Shown: one piece after another, positions 7,124 through 7,721 of the stretch
How positions within the stretch are numbered: position 1 is the first letter of the stretch
How the letters are laid out: every line of letters starts with the position of its first letter
NCBI GenBank assembly: GCA_021160845.1
Contig: JAGHBT010000259.1
Location: 1 to 7,721 of the forward strand
DNA length: 7,721 nt
Source of the DNA: a bacterium
Lineage (GTDB): Bacteria > Krumholzibacteriota > Krumholzibacteriia > Krumholzibacteriales > WJIX01
Reading direction: 5' to 3'
Made by a program: the position numbers and the translations under genes
Notes under the pieces: generated by a model
What the model was told of the DNA's origin: nothing
What the model saw: the letters and a program-made list of their open reading frames with translations, nothing else
Database searches by the model: none

Positions 7124-7287
7124 TAATTAGCTTTCCAGGAGCAAAATAAATTCCAAAAGATGAAGATAATGTAAAACATTGCGTGCAATTTTGCTTAACC
7201 TCATACCTTCAAGTATTTTTTTCACTTATTTGTATACTATCCGGTTTCAAAATCCCTCTCTCCTCTTCCATAATTCAGCTAATTATG
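7122..7287. repeat. 11-base inverted repeat shared by the two divergent promoters
   Basis: CATAATTAGCT at 7122-7132 and its exact reverse complement AGCTAATTATG at 7277-7287 lie at the same place relative to each extended -10, with the final TG of the block being the TG of the promoter. The match could be a regulator site or shared promoter sequence. Confidence 0.6.
7178..7189. promoter_or_regulatory. Palindrome ATTGCGTGCAAT, operator-like
   Basis: ATTGC and GCAAT are perfect inverted arms around a GT centre. It lies between the two divergent promoters, upstream of both. GCAAAAT at 7141-7147 also pairs with ATTTTGC at 7188-7194. A dimeric regulator site is possible, but one copy of 5-base arms is weak evidence. 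Confidence 0.25.
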
Positions 7288-7294
7288 TTATACT
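7286..7294 (+). promoter_or_regulatory. Extended -10 promoter of the secreted-protein gene
   Basis: TG-T-TATACT is a good extended -10 (TATACT, 5 of 6). The -35 region 17 bases upstream (TTCCAT) is poor. Transcription would start near 7301 and give a leader of about 100 bases before the ATG at 7401. Confidence 0.5.
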
Positions 7295-7313
7295 CTATTT
7301 AAATACAGTTTTC

Positions 7314-7376
7314 TGGCAGGTTATGTTTCCGATTATTATGCCTTTCGGAAAGAAGTAAAAACAAAAAAATCTGCCA
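7314..7376 (+). promoter_or_regulatory. Structured 5' leader with nested stems
   Basis: An outer pair TGGCAG (7314-7319) / CTGCCA (7371-7376) encloses an inner hairpin TTTCCGA (7326-7332) / TCGGAAA (7345-7351). Both sit in the predicted leader of the secreted-protein gene and end about 13 bases before its Shine-Dalgarno. It matches no riboswitch class that I recognise. It may be an unassigned regulatory leader or chance pairing. Confidence 0.3.
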
Positions 7377-7400
7377 TATTTTCAAAACGAAAGGTATAGC

Positions 7401-7721
7401 ATGAAACTCAAGGCCGCCCCTGCAATTTTCCTTCTGATATTGATTCTTTCATCCCTTACTGCGGACGCTGCGGAAGTAAGTGTTATTTACCGCTTCGACA
7501 AGCCTCACGTGAAGGATGCCGCGAATGGGTTTTCACGTATTATCTTTCCGAACACAATTCAGGCGGCTAAACCAGGCGAACCGAGCATTCCATACCGTAA
7601 AGCACAGATACTGCTGCCCACCGGACAGATAGTAAAGAATGTCAGAATAGAAAAACGCAATTGGGAAAAACTAACCATGCCCTGCAGGCTCCATCCCAGA
7701 CAAAACCCCATTCCCGGAAAA
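7401..7721 (+). CDS. Secreted protein with gingipain-type (C25) propeptide-like N-terminus, partial
   Basis: The first 107 codons of a gene that runs off the window. A signal peptide is clear: a basic start (MKLK), a hydrophobic core AIFLLILILSSL, and a likely cleavage after the TADA region near residue 23-24. The mature part begins with EVSVIYRF, and the segment PGEPSIPYRKAQILLPTGQIVKNVRI resembles the propeptide domain of C25 cysteine peptidases (gingipain-like), where a GxPxxP motif and a following xLPxG strand are typical. The catalytic domain is outside the window, so the protein could be another propeptide-bearing surface protein. GAAAGG at 7389-7394 is a fair Shine-Dalgarno six bases before the ATG. 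Export and surface attachment, possibly by type IX secretion, cannot be judged without the C-terminus. Confidence 0.75.
   Translation, partial: MKLKAAPAIFLLILILSSLTADAAEVSVIYRFDKPHVKDAANGFSRIIFPNTIQAAKPGEPSIPYRKAQILLPTGQIVKNVRIEKRNWEKLTMPCRLHPRQNPIPGK

Larger units (their letters stand above)
7061..7400. other. Divergent intergenic region, regulatory, no gene seen
   Basis: These 340 AT-rich bases separate the radical-SAM gene (left, reverse) from the secreted-protein gene (right, forward). They hold a promoter for each, an 11-base inverted repeat linking them, a small palindrome and a structured leader, listed separately. Only very short open frames occur. There is no tRNA-like or CRISPR-like structure. 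Confidence 0.6.

Noticed and set aside
7127..7204. A 25-residue hydrophobic open frame on the reverse strand
   Set aside because: The possible Shine-Dalgarno is only one base from its ATG, and the frame runs into the promoter of the radical-SAM gene. No family is recognisable.
7231..7240. A second -10-like TATACT at 7233-7238
   Set aside because: No -35-like sequence at proper spacing, and a better extended -10 lies closer to the gene.

Overview
The window looks like chromosomal DNA of an uncultured anaerobic bacterium. GC is moderate, roughly 45% by eye. The evidence for anaerobiosis is a tungsten/molybdenum-pterin aldehyde oxidoreductase (AOR) system rich in Fe-S clusters and a radical-SAM gene. 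The start of a secreted gingipain-type (C25 propeptide-like) protein at the right edge hints at a lineage related to the FCB group, but the phylum cannot be fixed from this sequence.

Left to centre (about 92-5961, + strand) is a tight four-gene operon. Gene 1 (169-3141, 990 aa) fuses the N-terminal AOR domain to a NuoE-type helical segment, a HydB/NuoF-type flavoprotein module and a two-cluster ferredoxin tail. Gene 2 (3141-5135, 664 aa) overlaps it by one base. It fuses a NuoG/HoxU-type [2Fe-2S] plus two-cluster ferredoxin segment to the two remaining AOR domains. Read across both genes, the order is AOR domain 1 / NuoE-NuoF-ferredoxin / NuoG-ferredoxin / AOR domains 2-3. It is as if a complex-I-like electron module had been placed inside an AOR and the product divided at the NuoF-NuoG junction. 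Genes 3 and 4 (5146-5760 and 5761-5961) encode a ThiF/MoeB-type adenylyltransferase and a 66-aa ThiS/MoaD-type sulfur carrier ending in GG. They plausibly serve sulfur transfer for the pyranopterin cofactor.

The electron module is not a standard copy. Its NuoF domain lacks the acidic loop and several other residues that hold NAD(H) in Nqo1/NuoF. One of the four usual cysteines of its [4Fe-4S] cluster is glycine, with a new cysteine next to the site. The NuoE part has lost its own [2Fe-2S] domain, and the NuoG-like part lacks the His-Cys cluster motif. The AOR part has CxxxCxxxC where CxxCxxxC is usual. The enzyme may therefore pass electrons to something other than NAD+, or use the flavin site in a new way. 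This is the most interesting content of the window.

Right part: a convergent radical-SAM gene (6059-7060, - strand) has a SPASM/twitch-like C-terminus that has lost cysteines. A 340-base divergent intergenic region (7061-7400) follows. It holds two extended -10 promoters that share an 11-base block in inverted orientation, a small palindrome, and a leader with nested stems. The window ends inside a secreted protein gene (7401 onward) resembling the propeptide of C25 (gingipain-like) peptidases.
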